Shown in pieces: positions 43,290 to 54,605 of a stretch of 64,000 nt of DNA (position 1 is its first letter; every line of letters starts with the position of its first letter). This stretch comes from Clavaria fumosa. Its lineage: Eukaryota > Basidiomycota > Agaricomycetes > Agaricales > Clavariaceae. The stretch spans positions 1,612,001 to 1,676,000 of the forward strand of contig OX637800.1 of the NCBI GenBank assembly GCA_951802425.1. Reading direction: 5' to 3'. The notes under the pieces were generated by a model that had not been told where the DNA came from, made no database searches, and worked only from the letters and a program-made list of their open reading frames with translations. The position numbers and the translations under genes are program-made.

Positions 43290-45687
43290 ATGGCCTCTAA
43301 CTCACCGTCCTTCGCCCAACGCGTCCAGACCATCGTCTCTGAAAATAAGCGCGTCATTCTCTGCACCGCAGCGATTGTGCTTGCAGTTGGCGGGATCGTC
43401 GTATATACCTCGACGTCGCGACGTCCTCGTGGCGCTGACCCAGAGAAGGGTGAACGCAGGTCCAAAGATCGAAAAAAAACTGGAAACTCGCATAAAAAGA
43501 CAAGGGGGCCGAAGGCAGACGATGGTCCGATACTCGAGGAGCGTACACCTTCCGCAGAAGATGAGGGTGCGTTAGAGCAACTGCTTCATGGGGAAGCAAC
43601 TGAATACCTTTGTAACAGAGCCTCGGTTGATACCTAGTCAAATCCAAGCCATGTCTGCAGAGGTCTCCGTCTATGTCTTGCCCCGGAGTGCCGCAACTAA
43701 CTCTTACTTACCTGCTAGAAACGGTCGCAAACTGCCGCTTCTCTAAAAATACGTGGCAACGAGGCGTACCAACAGCGCAAGTATGACGTCGCGATAAATT
43801 GCTACACGGACGCGATCGCGGTCTCACCAAAAGAGGATGCTATATACTATAGCAATCGTGCAGCATGTACTACGCTCCCTTTCTCCCGCTTGCTCAAACA
43901 CAAATTCTCATAACGGACAGGCTACATGAACATTACCCCTCCCAACTACACCCTAGCATTACAGGATTGCGACTCCTCGCTACGAATTGACTCTCATTAT
44001 GTCAAGGCCCTCAACCGACGCGCCTCTGCCCTCGAGAATCTGGAACGATATGAGGAGGCGCTGCGCGGTTTGTATCTGTCAAAGCTGTGGAAGACAGTGC
44101 CACTAATTCTGACTCCAGACTTCCTGGCCGCAAGCATCCTGGACAAATTTGCGAACGAGAGTACTGTGCAATCTGTCGAACGCGCGCTGAAAAAGCTGGC
44201 CACGCAAAGAGCCATTGAAGTTTCCACCGTATGTTGAATCGACTATGACCCCAATCTCTTGCACGAGCTCAAGCATTCTCTCGTAGCAACGTCAACCGCG
44301 TCTACCATCGATCACCTTCGTATCCTCGTATTTTGCTGCCTTTAGACCACGTAAGTATGCCTTCTCATTGAGCCTACTTTGCCTGAGAGTGCCTGCATCC
44401 ACGCAGGCCCGACTCTCAAATTTCCCGAGTTTCCATCGACGGGAGAACTCACTTTGAAGTTGGCTCTGGAGGCTCTTGCAGCGAGTGACTACACCCACGC
44501 TCTCAGCTTTGTCAATGAATCCTTGGAACAAGGCATGTCATGGAACCTTGGGATGGCGGAGGCTCTGAACCTCCGTGGTACCTTTAGGTGCTCATCTGGT
44601 AGTCTGCTGCAACCTATACTCATACCTCTCTTACAGATTTTTGATTGGGGATGTGGACGGCGCCAAAGCCGACTTCCTCAAGTCGATCGAACTTGTACCA
44701 TCGTTCACTCAAAGTTTAGTCAAGGTCGCCAGCGTTTATATGGACCACGATGACCCTGCACAAGCATTCACGTGCTTTGAAAAGGCCATTGAGCAAAATC
44801 CCAATGACCCTGATATCTATTATCATCGTGGACAAGGTGAATGCCCGTCATGCAATTGAATTGCTATCCTGCGCTCTTATCCCCTCCCTCTTCTCAGTAC
44901 GGTTCCTCATGAAAGATTTTACGAGCGCCGCAAGCGATTACGCCAACTCTTGCCAGTTGGATGATCGGTTTGTCTTCAGCCATGTCCAATTGGCTGTGGC
45001 GCAGTACAAGCAAGGGGACATCTCCAAAAGCAAGGCCACATTTAAGAAGACGATGGAGGCATTCCCGGAGCGAAGCGAGCCTCAGAACTACTAGTGAGCC
45101 ATGTTTCAAACATCTCAATCCTCACGAGATGAGAAAATCGCTCAGTGGCGAACTCTTACTTGACCAACAACTGTTCGAGGACGCCATAGAGAAGTTCGAT
45201 CGAGCGATCCAAATGGAGAGGTCTAAGTTAGTCCACCTTACTCGTTCAATGACATCATTCGCCGAATTGAGGGCTCCGCAGGTCGAGCGGTCTCGCCCCA
45301 AATGTCCTGCCGCTAGTCAACAAAGGTCTCGCACTCTTCCAATGGAAGCAGGACGTGGTGGCCGCAGAGGAGTGTTGCAACGAGGCTCTACGATTGGACC
45401 CAGAATGTGAGGTCGCGGTAGCCACGCTTGCGCAGCTCAGTCTGCACCAAAACTTACCGCAGCGCGCGATGGAGCTCTTCGCGAGACAGGCAGAGCTGGC
45501 TAGGAGTGAGCCTGAGTTGCTCAATGCCCTTAGCTTCCAATACGTGAGTTCGGTTTTTATCGATCACGTCAAAGGTGACAATAACGGAATCCGCATGCAG
45601 GCTTCTTCTGCACAGCTGGAGTTCCTAAAAAATTATCCTGACATGGCGCCGCAGCTTGCTCATATCGCGAGGACATTGGTGAGCTAA
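43290..45687 (+). CDS. TOM70: Mitochondrial import receptor TOM70
   Basis: The N-terminal membrane anchor (VILCTAAIVLAVGGIVVY, about residues 20-40) is followed by a basic charged linker and TPRs: SLKIRGNEAYQQRKYDVAI, YYSNRAACYMNI, ALQDCDSSLRIDSHYVKAL, NRRASALENLERYEEALR, FLAASILDKF, and later DYTHALSFVNESLEQG, FLIGDVDGAKADFLKSIELV and YMDHDDPAQAFTCFEKAIEQ. This is the TOM70 layout: an outer-membrane receptor for hydrophobic carrier precursors delivered by Hsp70/Hsp90. At least ten short exons; resolved ones are 43290-43566, 43649-43662 (14 nt), 43719-43866 and 43921-44067. The second exon joins EDE to AMSAEKRSQ and keeps the frame. Exons after 44119 were followed by domain continuity only. 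Confidence 0.9.
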
Positions 45688-46552
45688 GGTGTGTGCACAT
45701 GTTGGGGCCAAAGTGATGTGCAGGCGCCTGGGCGCGTCCTTTTGACATTTGGAAGGTTTCTAGTTACTGTACGCGTTGTCGCATATTCTCGAATTACCAC
45801 CGCTCTGCTACACATTTTCTATAGTTGCTCATTTGCTGAACTTCTATGAATAATGACCGCATTTTGACGACAGAGATCAAACATTGATCCGACATCTTCA
45901 CGCTTTGATTGCTCAACGTTCAACGTTCAACGTTCAACCCTCACAAAATGTAAAGGAAGTTGGGCCCGCCAAGGTTCACGTGACTTGAGGGCGTTGGACG
46001 CGCGACCTAATTTGATTTGTAGCTAAGCAGTTACGCGCAAATCTTTGCACAACGATGCCGCATCATCGATGTCAAGCCGCCCTTCTCGCTTTCTTCCATA
46101 CCTATACGCGTCGTCGAGTGGTTCAAGCACATCATGGCGTTCTCATGTAGACGCTGCGGCTAACTCGCCGCTTGCCACGCCCCGAGTGCCGACATGGCAA
46201 CCGTGCTCGGCGGCCTCCCTTTGACGACTGCACGAGGTCTTCACAGTATCAAGGCTACGACTCTATTGGTCTCCGTGGTTTACTTGGCTCGGCTGTGCTT
46301 TCTACTGCTGCAATAGTTAATGCTATGACTGCTGTCGTAGACAGATCGCGTCTTCACCTTTCGCAATCAATCACATCATTTAAAGGTAAATCTAGCGACT
46401 ATGTCCGACTCGGATGGCCTGCCTGATATAAAGGTCAGTCAGGCGCTTGACACACTATCCAGGTTAAACATTCTCTCTCTGTCTTCTCCTGAGCCCGGCG
46501 CTCCTTCCTCGCTCTTATTCTATCTCATTTCCTTACGCTTTGCCTAAGCATC
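45688..46552. other. Intergenic, promoter of the secreted three-domain gene
   Basis: Contains a short tandem repeat of TCAACGT (three and a half copies, 45913-45938) and a TATAAA box (46427-46432). No gene recognised, although 46170-46430 has weakly open frames. Confidence 0.6.
46427..46432 (+). promoter_or_regulatory. TATA box of the secreted three-domain gene
   Basis: TATAAAGG lies about 120 bp upstream of the ATG at 46553. The paralogous gene at 59834-60325 has TATAAAGG on its own strand about 167 bp upstream. Confidence 0.55.
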
Positions 46553-48491
46553 ATGGTCCATTTCAGCAAATTAATCTTTGCCTCTGTCGTGGTCGCTGCT
46601 GTATCAGCCTTCCCTCACCAAAGGCGGGCTGCGCAGGTCATCTTCCATACACCATAACCTGTTATACTGTACTATTGCTAATATCTGCTCTCCTTTTTTC
46701 TTATTTGCTATAGCCGTTCACGCTGTCGAACGGCCAGGCCGCACAGGCCCTGAACACCAAGTTCCAAGGCCTGAATGCCAACTCACCCTGCACCGCAGGT
46801 GAAGACGCCTGTATCAACGGCCAGTTCGCACAATGCGTCGGTGGCAAATTCGCCGTCACAGGGTGTGCAGCTCCGACGCAATGCTTCGCGCTCCCGCTCG
46901 TAAACAAGGCTGGCACGTCCGTTACGTGTACGACTCCTGCGGACGCTCAGGCACGCATCGCTGCGACTGGCGCGGGCGGCGTTACTGCCCCTGGAGCTGC
47001 TGCAGTGAGTTTATAATCCTCATACCATCCTTTCGTCCACTCCAGAATTTTTGCCTCGCTGATGTCTCTATTCCTTAATTTAGCCTGTTGCTCCTGCCTC
47101 GTAAGTCTAACTTAAACCGTGTTGCCATCACTGGTTGAAAACGATTCCTTCAAAAGACCAGCCGCCTCTTCAGCTGCTGCAGTACGTGCATGCTTCCTTC
47201 ACATTTTCAGCCCCACTGACACCTGTATTCCCTTTGCACAGCCAGCGGCCTCACCTGCTACGTAAGTACAACTTGACCTTGTTGTAATGACCACTCATGA
47301 AACGATTCCTTCAAAAGACCGGCTGTCCCAGCTGCTGCCCCAGCTGCTGCAGTGAGTGTTGACATCCTAACTCTAATGCGCAGAATCACTGCCTCTACAT
47401 TACTGTGCTATTGCTGATGCCATCTACCATTCTGCTTTTCTCAATCACTCCAGCCCGCTGATGCGAAACCGTTTACGCTGTCGAACGGCCAGGCCGCACA
47501 GGCCCTGAACACCAAGTTCCAAGGCCTGAATGCCAACTCACCCTGCACCGCTGGTGAAGACGCATGTATCAACGGCCAGTTCGCACAATGCGTCGGTGGC
47601 AAATTCGCCGTCACAGGGTGTGCAGCTCCGACGCAATGCTTCGCGCTCCCGCTCGTAAACAAGGCTGGCACGTCCGTTACGTGTACGACTCCTGCGGACG
47701 CTCAGGCACGAATCGCTGCGACTGGCGCGGGCGGCATTACTGCCCCTGGAGCTGCTGCAGTGAGTTTATAATCCTCATACCATCCTTTCGTCCACTCCAG
47801 ACTTCTTGCCTCGCTGATGTCTGTATTCCTTAATTTAGCCTGTTGCCCCTGCCCCGTAAGTCTAACTTAAACCGTGTTGCCATCACTGGTTGAAAACGAT
47901 TTCTTTCAAAAGACCAGCCGCTTCTTCAGCTGCTGCAGTACGTGCATGCTTCCTTCGCACTTTCAGCCCCGCTGACACCTGTATTCCTTTTATACAGCCA
48001 GCGGCCTCACCTGCTACGTAAGTACAACTTGACCTTGTTGTAATGACCACTCATGAAACGATTCCTTCAAAAGACCGGCTGCCCCAGCTGCTGCAGTGAG
48101 TGTTGACATCCTAACTCTAATGCGCAGAATCACTGCCTCTACATCATTGCGCTATTGCTGATGCCACTTACCATTCTGCTTTTCTCAATCATTCCAGCCC
48201 GCTGATGCGAAACCGTTTACGCTGTCGAACGGCCAGGCCGCACAGGCCCTGAACACCAAGTTCCAAGGCCTGAATGCCAACTCACCCTGCACCGCAGGTG
48301 AAGACGCATGTATCAACGGCCAGTTCGCACAATGCGTCGGTGGCAAATTCGCTGTCACAGGGTGTGCAGCTCCGACGCAATGCTTCGCGCTCCCGCTCGT
48401 CAACAAGGCTGGCACGTCCGTTACGTGTACGACCGCTGCGGATGCTCAGGCACGCATCGCCGCGACTGGTGCAGGAGGCGTCACCGCATGA
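46553..48491 (+). CDS. Secreted protein with three six-cysteine domains joined by Pro/Ala linkers (384 aa)
   Basis: Twelve exons sum to 385 codons: 46553-46636, 46714-47004, 47084-47100, 47157-47181, 47242-47261, 47318-47351, 47454-47759, 47839-47855, 47913-47937, 47998-48017, 48074-48095, 48198-48491. Exon 1 encodes a signal peptide (FSKLIFASVVVAAVSAFP) followed by QRRA. Exons 2, 7 and 12 each encode one domain starting PFTLSNGQAAQALN, with cysteines spaced C-x6-C-x7-C-x9-C-x5-C-x14-C. The domains are almost identical, so triplication was recent or is kept uniform by conversion. This domain is common in basidiomycete secretomes and resembles chitin-binding CBM19-like modules; carbohydrate binding is inferred. 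The intervening 17-34 nt micro-exons encode the linkers (PVAPASPAASSAAAPAASPA). Confidence 0.9.
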
Positions 48492-48645
48492 ATGAAATGT
48501 TGCAATGGAATGCCTACGTAGACCACAACGAAATGATATAATCATGGTTACCACCGCATCTGGGGAAGTGAGATTGGGGTCAGACAACCGCCGGTGTGAT
48601 GAGATAAATTTATTGAGAGATAGCAACGTCAGCAAATGAATTCTA

Positions 48646-50082
48646 CTAGATGCCGTAAAGTTTGCGCGCATTATCTCTTGCGACGATGAGTATTTTGTCT
48701 GAATCCCAGTCTCCGCCTGCGACCTTCGCCACGAAGTCTGCTGTCCATGGTATCATGGCCGAATGGCTCAGGGGAAGCTTTCCTTTGACGCCCTGTAAAG
48801 ATCCGTATATGTTCCCTGGTACCATGTATGGCGCGTCAGTTTCTAAGACGATGCGGAGATCCGACGTGGGTGACATGCGACGGATAATCTCTGAGGTGTT
48901 GAAATTGGAGGAGTACGTTATGACACCTGATAGAGTTCAATGAGGGCTATATGGATCGTGACGTGCATGTGGCTCACCAGTGATGCCGATGTAGAGATTT
49001 GGGAAATGATCCAGAAGCCGTTGAACAAACTCGGGGGAGTCAGTGCAACAGTGAATATGAATCTTTTGAAAAATGATGGCGTCAGCTCAACAAAATTCAT
49101 GCATGTTTCCTTTAGACAATCACGAAATGAGATGCTTACTTTATGGTCTTGCGGAACCTCCTGCTTCAAGATTGCCTCTGTATCTTCCTCGGCCTCACGT
49201 GTGTGGACAGTGATAGACTTGCCGAGCCGGACGGCCTGACGGAGCTGCCGCGCGAAGACTCTCCGCTGCACTTCGCGCGGCGAATTGTCGTAGTGATAAT
49301 CCAAGCCAATCTCGCCCCAACCGACGCATCTCGGATGTGACATGGCCTCGATTCTTGGGTTGTCCCAGCCTCCAGTCAGGAAAGATTGGCGTTGGTACAC
49401 GGAGCGTAAGAGCGCTCACATATCCGACTCAACGTCATCGGTGTAGGACTTGGCGTCGTGTCTGATATTGAGAATGGGCGAGGAAGAGCTGACCAGGGAA
49501 AGGTGTCACTCACGGATGAATCCCTGCGTAGGTGGAAGGTACCACAGATGATTGATTACACGGAGGAAAGGTCGCGGCTGAGGTCGACGCACCCATGACA
49601 AACCAGTATTCGATCCCTCCCCACTTACTCGAGCGGTCCTCCAGCGTCAACGCCGAGTCTGCGAGCTCGCGCATCATATATTTCTGCACCGGTGCCTCGC
49701 ACCAAACGTCAATGATGGCCTCGACGTTGCGACTTTCGCACATCCCTCGCAAAACTAGATCGTGATTATTATTACAACGAAGGCAGAGCCGCAACAAGGG
49801 AGGCGCACACTCGAATATGTCTTGATATCGTGCATCCTTGTATCTGTTTCGATACGCGACAAACGTCGAAGCCAAGTGTGTGTGCGTGTCCACGATCGGT
49901 ACGCACGCGCGAGCGGGCATGATGAGATGTTCTTCCGGTGCGACTGATGGTCTTTTGTTGTTCTTCCCCATGAACGTTGGCCTATGAGCTCTGGCGGTCG
50001 AAAGTACTTGAAATTGCCGTGCAAGAAGACTGCTCGACGACGAAAGGGATCTAATAGCGCTCAAGGCTAACAACACGCTCAT
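48646..50082 (-). CDS. TatD-family metal-dependent hydrolase
   Basis: Conserved TatD features in order: VDTHTHLAS with the metal-binding HxH near the N-terminus, CVGWGEIGLDYHYD (catalytic Glu), SITVHTREAEED (His), KIHIHCCTDSPEFVQRLL (His), and LRIVLETDAPYMVPGN (Asp) followed by a conserved C-terminus. The family comprises 3'-5' exonucleases and DNases that act in DNA repair and apoptosis-like DNA breakdown. There are introns near 49500-49430, 49140-49060 and 48960-48900. I chose the upstream in-frame ATG at 50082 because the added residues (SVLLALSAIRSLSSSSSLLA, then RQFQVLSTARAHR) look like a mitochondrial presequence; alternative starts are 49971 and 49920. Confidence 0.85.
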
Positions 50083-50233
50083 CCGCCGTCCGAAGAGCCG
50101 ATATAAATACAGCACGTGGCTGGCTAATCAATCAGCATTTCAAGTCGCGCTTAGACAAAGACGCGTGGCTATAGCGCCTCGCCCACTATTCTTACACCTA
50201 TCGCCCGCGTTCGTGTGGTTCCTCCATCGCTAG

Positions 50234-50494
50234 CTACACCGCGTCAGCAACGTCGTGACTGATGAGTTGCACCTTGCGCCAAATGGCGAGCGCGTCGACG
50301 GTGGCGACGGAGTTGCGGTCGTTCGCATACGCTGCTGCCTGAGTGGTGCTAGGAAGGTCATCGTAGTCGTCATTATTGAAAAGCGATGTAGGAGGCTGCG
50401 TCCATCCAGCTGCACAATATTCCTCGTGACTATTCTCAACTCGGTGCATTCGTGCCGCATGACGAGAATTCAAGGACCAATGGTGAGCTCCCAA
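50234..50494 (-). CDS. Possible small gene or last exon, unrecognised
   Basis: Open minus-strand frame with protein-like composition (GWTQPPTSLFNNDDYDDLPS, then ATVDALAIWRKVQLIS) ending VADAV-stop. It has no recognised domain or paralogue in the window, and the 5' end is unclear. It may be spurious. Confidence 0.3.
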   Translation of the reverse strand: MGAHHWSLNSRHAARMHRVENSHEEYCAAGWTQPPTSLFNNDDYDDLPSTTQAAAYANDRNSVATVDALAIWRKVQLISHDVADAV

Positions 50495-50659
50495 TCTCCG
50501 TCCCTCTGCTCGCTAGGCTGAGATCCACAGCTAGCATATCTCTTAAGGCGAAAAATTACAAGTGAACCCTTGCATCGTCATTCCGCCAAAACGGCAACCC
50601 ACCTGTTACCCCGTTAGCACTGCATCCCTTCCATAAAATATTGACGTTGACTTCTCTCT

Positions 50660-50970
50660 CGGTAAAATCAGACCACTACAACGATTTCGATGACCACCTT
50701 TTTGCTAGCTTTCCAACTCTTGGTGTCTTGGAGCGAGTTACTGTCTACGAGGAAGAATGGTAGGTATATCGGCAAGGCAGTGTCGATCATGGGTTATGCA
50801 GACTCAGGTACTACTTTGATGATAATGTGAGTCAAACTTTCTCGTCGTTCCCTTATCCTCTATTTTCTCCAGGAGTTAATCCGTACGAAGTTCACTGGGG
50901 CGAATTTGCCTTTTCTGGTATTCTTCGCGATGGCGGAGGACATGTATCGGGATGAGAGATTGTCCTGGAT
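50660..50970 (+). CDS. Possible multi-exon gene fragment, unrecognised
   Basis: Splicing GAATG|GTAGG...CTCAG|GTACTAC would join FPTLGVLERVTVYEEEW to YYFDDN, then across a GTGAGT intron to PYEVHWGEFAFSG or, in another frame, FTGANLPFLVFFAMAEDMYR. Residue content is protein-like, but I recognise no family, and neither end is defined. Confidence 0.3.
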
Positions 50971-52292
50971 TTAGTCCTCCATCTCCAGGTCAGCGTACCT
51001 TTTCACAACTGCAGCTCCTCATTCCAGTCGCTGCCTTGACCGGCCTCCCCCGCAATGCCAATTTGCCAACTGCCAACTAGGAACGCATTACGAATGCGCC
51101 TCCTTCATCTCGGGCCTTATCTGGCTGCTCTTTGGAATTGGGATGTCGGTAAGCCTGTGATCAGTGGCTGGCCAAGCTATCTTCGCCACTCTAGGTGTAT
51201 GGGGCTGCTCCTACTTACCAACCCCCTCGATTACATATGGCACTCTTCTGACCCACGTAACGACCCTTTTGGCTCCCACCTGATTTCCGGCCAACATCCT
51301 CATGACCACGTTCTCCAGTCCCCACTCTCAGCACCACCACCCTCTCCGTCAAATATTGGACAAAGCTGATCCCGCACTTTTCTTCGCCTCCGCTTGTGTT
51401 ATGCAAAGTTCCATGTGCCACTCCACTGCGATCGGCATGGACACTCACACTTGCTGGACCGGCACGTCCGCTTAGCCTTGGCTTCATAAAGTGTATCACT
51501 CCGCCAACCTCCCCGCCACAGTTCATTGGGATGCCACCAATTTGCGAATCGCTATCTTCGTTTGGGATTGATGCATCCTGCATGCAATTACCCTCACATC
51601 CCCACAGGAAAACAACGATTGTCTGCGAATCAACGGCGTGTCTTCTTTATGATAGGCAACGGCTAGGGGAAGGGGAACTTGTCAGCGGGATACTGGTGCC
51701 ATTCAGCGAGACGGAAGTTACCGCCGAAGTTGAACATTGGAAGGCCAGAAGTAACGATTGACCCTGAAGCTAAGGCTCCTCTGATAGAGGAATCAATGCC
51801 ACAGAGCTCAACGGGTGGATACCGCACTGCCAATGATATCTTTTATTCATGATAGGGACAATGACAGGCTCTTCATGGCCGCAACAAACAGGTGGTCTCC
51901 CTGCTATTTACAGCTGAAAATTCCTTTGTTGTACAATCACTTCCTTTGTACTAGATTTCGTATTGTAAAAAAAAGTTGAAAGTGCCAGTGGTGCAGGCTG
52001 CATCCATCCAGCCGTACAATCCCCAGTTAACGGGAAATAGGGAACTGAGGGAACACACGTCGTGGTCCGTAAACCCCGCCACTCGTGCGCAGCGGCTTCT
52101 TTGCTGCTATCTTACACGGCGCTCTTGGCTGGCTCTGCATAGTGTTCGTTCGCTCACCTGTGCATTGTCGGCGTTGCGCGTTGCCGGCGTTGTGTATTTG
52201 TGCGCGCCTTGGCACCGAGGCCCGAGGAGCAGTAAGCACAGTAATACACAAGCAGTTCGGACACCCGTACTCGCATTGACCGTTGGATCGCC
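50971..52292. other. Intergenic or unassigned
   Basis: The plus strand at 51080-51150 could encode a hydrophobic stretch (SFISGLIWLLFGIGMS) in one frame, but I could not build a gene around it. A nine-A run is at about 51966-51974. Nothing else supported. Confidence 0.45.
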
Positions 52293-53440
52293 ATGGAGAA
52301 CGTCGAATCGTCGGCCACCCTTCGCCCAATCACTGACGCAGATGTGACTGAGCTGCTGGAGGCCTCTGCTGAACATTCGACGTTCTCTGAATCTGCAAAC
52401 ATCGCAAGACGTCGACTACTCTTTCATCGCAATGCACCTGCGACGAAAAAACGGAAATTATCACGCGTCTACGACCAATCTCCCACACCAGACTCGGTTA
52501 CCCCTTCAAAGTGCCCACCGCCTGAGACGATTGAAGCGCTTTACGCGATCCCCACAACGCCATTCGAGCGCTCTTTTGCTTGTCGTCTCATTGGGCTTGG
52601 AGCGCGCATTCCTGATCGACTGATAGCAGTAGACTGGGAGACGGCGTCGGCGTGGATGAACGTTATGGCGGATATCAGGGAGCATTATGTGTTGAAGCAG
52701 TACGCAATATTATTCCTGGCACGCATACTTGCATTGATGTCCGTCAGCCCAACCCGCGACCATGCTGTCTATCCCTTTGCTCCTATCACATATACTTGTT
52801 TACAGGCAGCCCATCTCACCCAAGTCCACGATCTTCTGGGCCGTTATTTCTGGGCTAACATTGATGGTCTGTCCATACCTCGAATTTAGTTGCATCTCAC
52901 CCATGCGGTTCACGTAGTCAGCGACTTTGTCCCGTCCCCGAGCTCACCCGTCAACGAAGAAAAATATACTGTTGTAGCTGCATACAAGAAGCTGGTTGTT
53001 GGCACAGTGCTGACCCTTCCGACCTCCCCACAAGAAATCTATGTGGCTTATCTGGTTGTGAGGGCTGGGTGGGACAATATAGGCATCGCGACGTACGTCT
53101 ATTCCCGACGCTTGCTCATGTAGATGGGTAACAAATTGCGATGGCTTCACTGATGAGGAATGATTTTAGGAATATGCTTTACCATGTATTATATCGAAAT
53201 CCGGGGAAGGACATAACATTGCACGTCTCTGCAACTAATCCTGCAATGGTGAGCCTCCCACAACTTGCTTTGCGTTTTATAATTGTTTTGACACTGAATC
53301 TTGCATGCCTACAGCTCTTGTATAACCGTTTTGGCTTTAAAGCCGAAGAATTTGTCGTCGGTTTCTACGGTTCGTACATGGACAACAGTGCCAGAGGTTC
53401 CAGGAATGCGATCAGATTACGACTAAGAGGCTCTGAATGA
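52293..53440 (+). CDS. KAT14/CSRP2BP-like GNAT acetyltransferase (317 aa)
   Basis: Four exons (52293-52866, 52918-53092, 53170-53248, 53315-53440) total 318 codons. The C-terminal half is a GNAT domain resembling KAT14 (cysteine-rich protein 2-binding protein): LLGRYFWANIDVSDFVPSPS, VVAAYKKLVVGTVLTL, EIYVAYLVVRAGWDNIGIAT (acetyl-CoA loop region), KDITLHVSATNPAMLLYNRF and GFKAEEFVVGFYGSYM. The N-terminal 100 aa are poorly conserved and basic (ATKKRKLSR, a possible nuclear signal). KAT14 is a histone acetyltransferase in the ATAC complex; the fungal target is unknown. The usual glycine-rich RxxGxG/A loop reads RAGWDNIGIA here, a degenerate form that may weaken cofactor binding. Confidence 0.82.
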
Positions 53441-53636
53441 GTGTCGAGCGATGGAAGATATGAACTGCGCGCACAGAGCGGGAGAGGCGGCATTTACGCT
53501 GCTGCGCTCTGTAATAGTTATTCACAGCTGATCGAAGTGCTTCGGTGAGTCTCAACATGGCTACTAATGTGAGCGTATTCTTTTCCATGGAAACTGTAGT
53601 GACATCACGGAGGTATTGTAATGGTCTGGTCATCCT

Positions 53637-54605
53637 TCATCTCCGAGACCCTTCTTCATCGTTGGACGTTCGGCTTGCGCTTTGTGCTCGCAACTCCGAT
53701 TCTGTTCTGCTGCCTTTCCTACTCGCTGGTCGGCAGTTTGGAGGGCCATCTGCTCGCCGAGGCTTCGCGGGTCTCGCAAAATCGCATTCAACCATGAGTC
53801 CAACACTTCCGCTCTTCGTGTCAGGCTCTAGTGGCTCTATATTTGTGTCGGAAGGAGGTCCGGTCGTTTGACATTCACTCGCTTTCAAGTCTGCAACGAA
53901 GCTCATCGCCTCAAGCTGCGCGCAGCGTGCGGTGGTCCAATTCTTCGACTCGAGGAGACCGCCTTGTGTGTTTGATTCTTTCGTATGGCCCAATGGCACG
54001 TAGCTCGCGGTCCCTGCACTGCATTTCTTGCTCGCCTTGAGCGCGTCAACGTCTTCATCATCTATCTTCACTTGCCTCGTTTGGAACTGCTCGGCCAATG
54101 GCCTGAACTGTGTCTGCGAGCTCTTAATGACACCGCGAACCATCCTAGCCCATCCCTCCAAATCGCGGAGCGGAGGGCGGCTCGTCGTGTCGCCTTTGCA
54201 GCTGCTCGTTTCGTGCTTCTCGGACGGCACCGACGTCGATATCGAAGTGGAGATGGTGCTGCTATCACCGTCTTGGCTGGTGCCCGTGTTGCCACCTGGA
54301 GACGTTTGTCGGTTGCTGGTCAGGAGGTCGTTCAGATTTTGGACGATTGGATCAAGCTCCCGTGTGGTGGTGGTGGTAGTGGCGATGGCGATGGCGATGT
54401 TGGTGTCAGCGCCCTCACCAGTATGGCCACCCGTTTCATCATCGTTGCAGCTAATGCCCGTCGAACGGCGACCCCTGTTGGCTCTGACGCGACCTGCTCG
54501 TGACAAGAGTCGCTTAAAGAGGCGTTCGAACTCGGCGTTGGTGCTCATCGCGCTGGGGCTGGTGGGCTTGGGGATGGTGGGGGTGGTGGGGGTGATTTGA
54601 GACAT
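53637..54605 (-). CDS. Unrecognised Ser/Thr-rich protein
   Basis: Single long minus-strand frame starting at MSQITPTTPTIPKPTSP. It contains a basic segment (FERLFKRLLSRAGRVRANRG), a poly-Thr stretch, a low-complexity STISTSISTS region and a predicted-disordered C-terminus rich in Ser, Arg and Glu. The segment PPLRDLEGWARMVRGVIKSS is the most ordered-looking part. The frame stays open upstream to 54818, so the N-terminus could be longer. No domain is recognised; codon composition is consistent with coding. Overlapping plus-strand frames are considered shadows. Confidence 0.5.
   Translation of the reverse strand: MSQITPTTPTIPKPTSPSAMSTNAEFERLFKRLLSRAGRVRANRGRRSTGISCNDDETGGHTGEGADTNIAIAIATTTTTTRELDPIVQNLNDLLTSNRQTSPGGNTGTSQDGDSSTISTSISTSVPSEKHETSSCKGDTTSRPPLRDLEGWARMVRGVIKSSQTQFRPLAEQFQTRQVKIDDEDVDALKASKKCSAGTASYVPLGHTKESNTQGGLLESKNWTTARCAQLEAMSFVADLKASECQTTGPPSDTNIEPLEPDTKSGSVGLMVECDFARPAKPRRADGPPNCRPASRKGSRTESELRAQSASRTSNDEEGSRR

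Noticed and set aside
48749..48790. GGCCGAATGGCTCAG resembling the 5' part of a tRNA
   Set aside because: No matching acceptor stem, T-loop or B-box at the right distance, and it lies inside conserved TatD coding sequence. I found no convincing tRNA elsewhere in the window.
53985..54600. Plus-strand ORFs of 172 and 190 codons
   Set aside because: They are antisense to the better-supported minus-strand frame 54605-53637; the products are Arg/Val-rich without domain structure.
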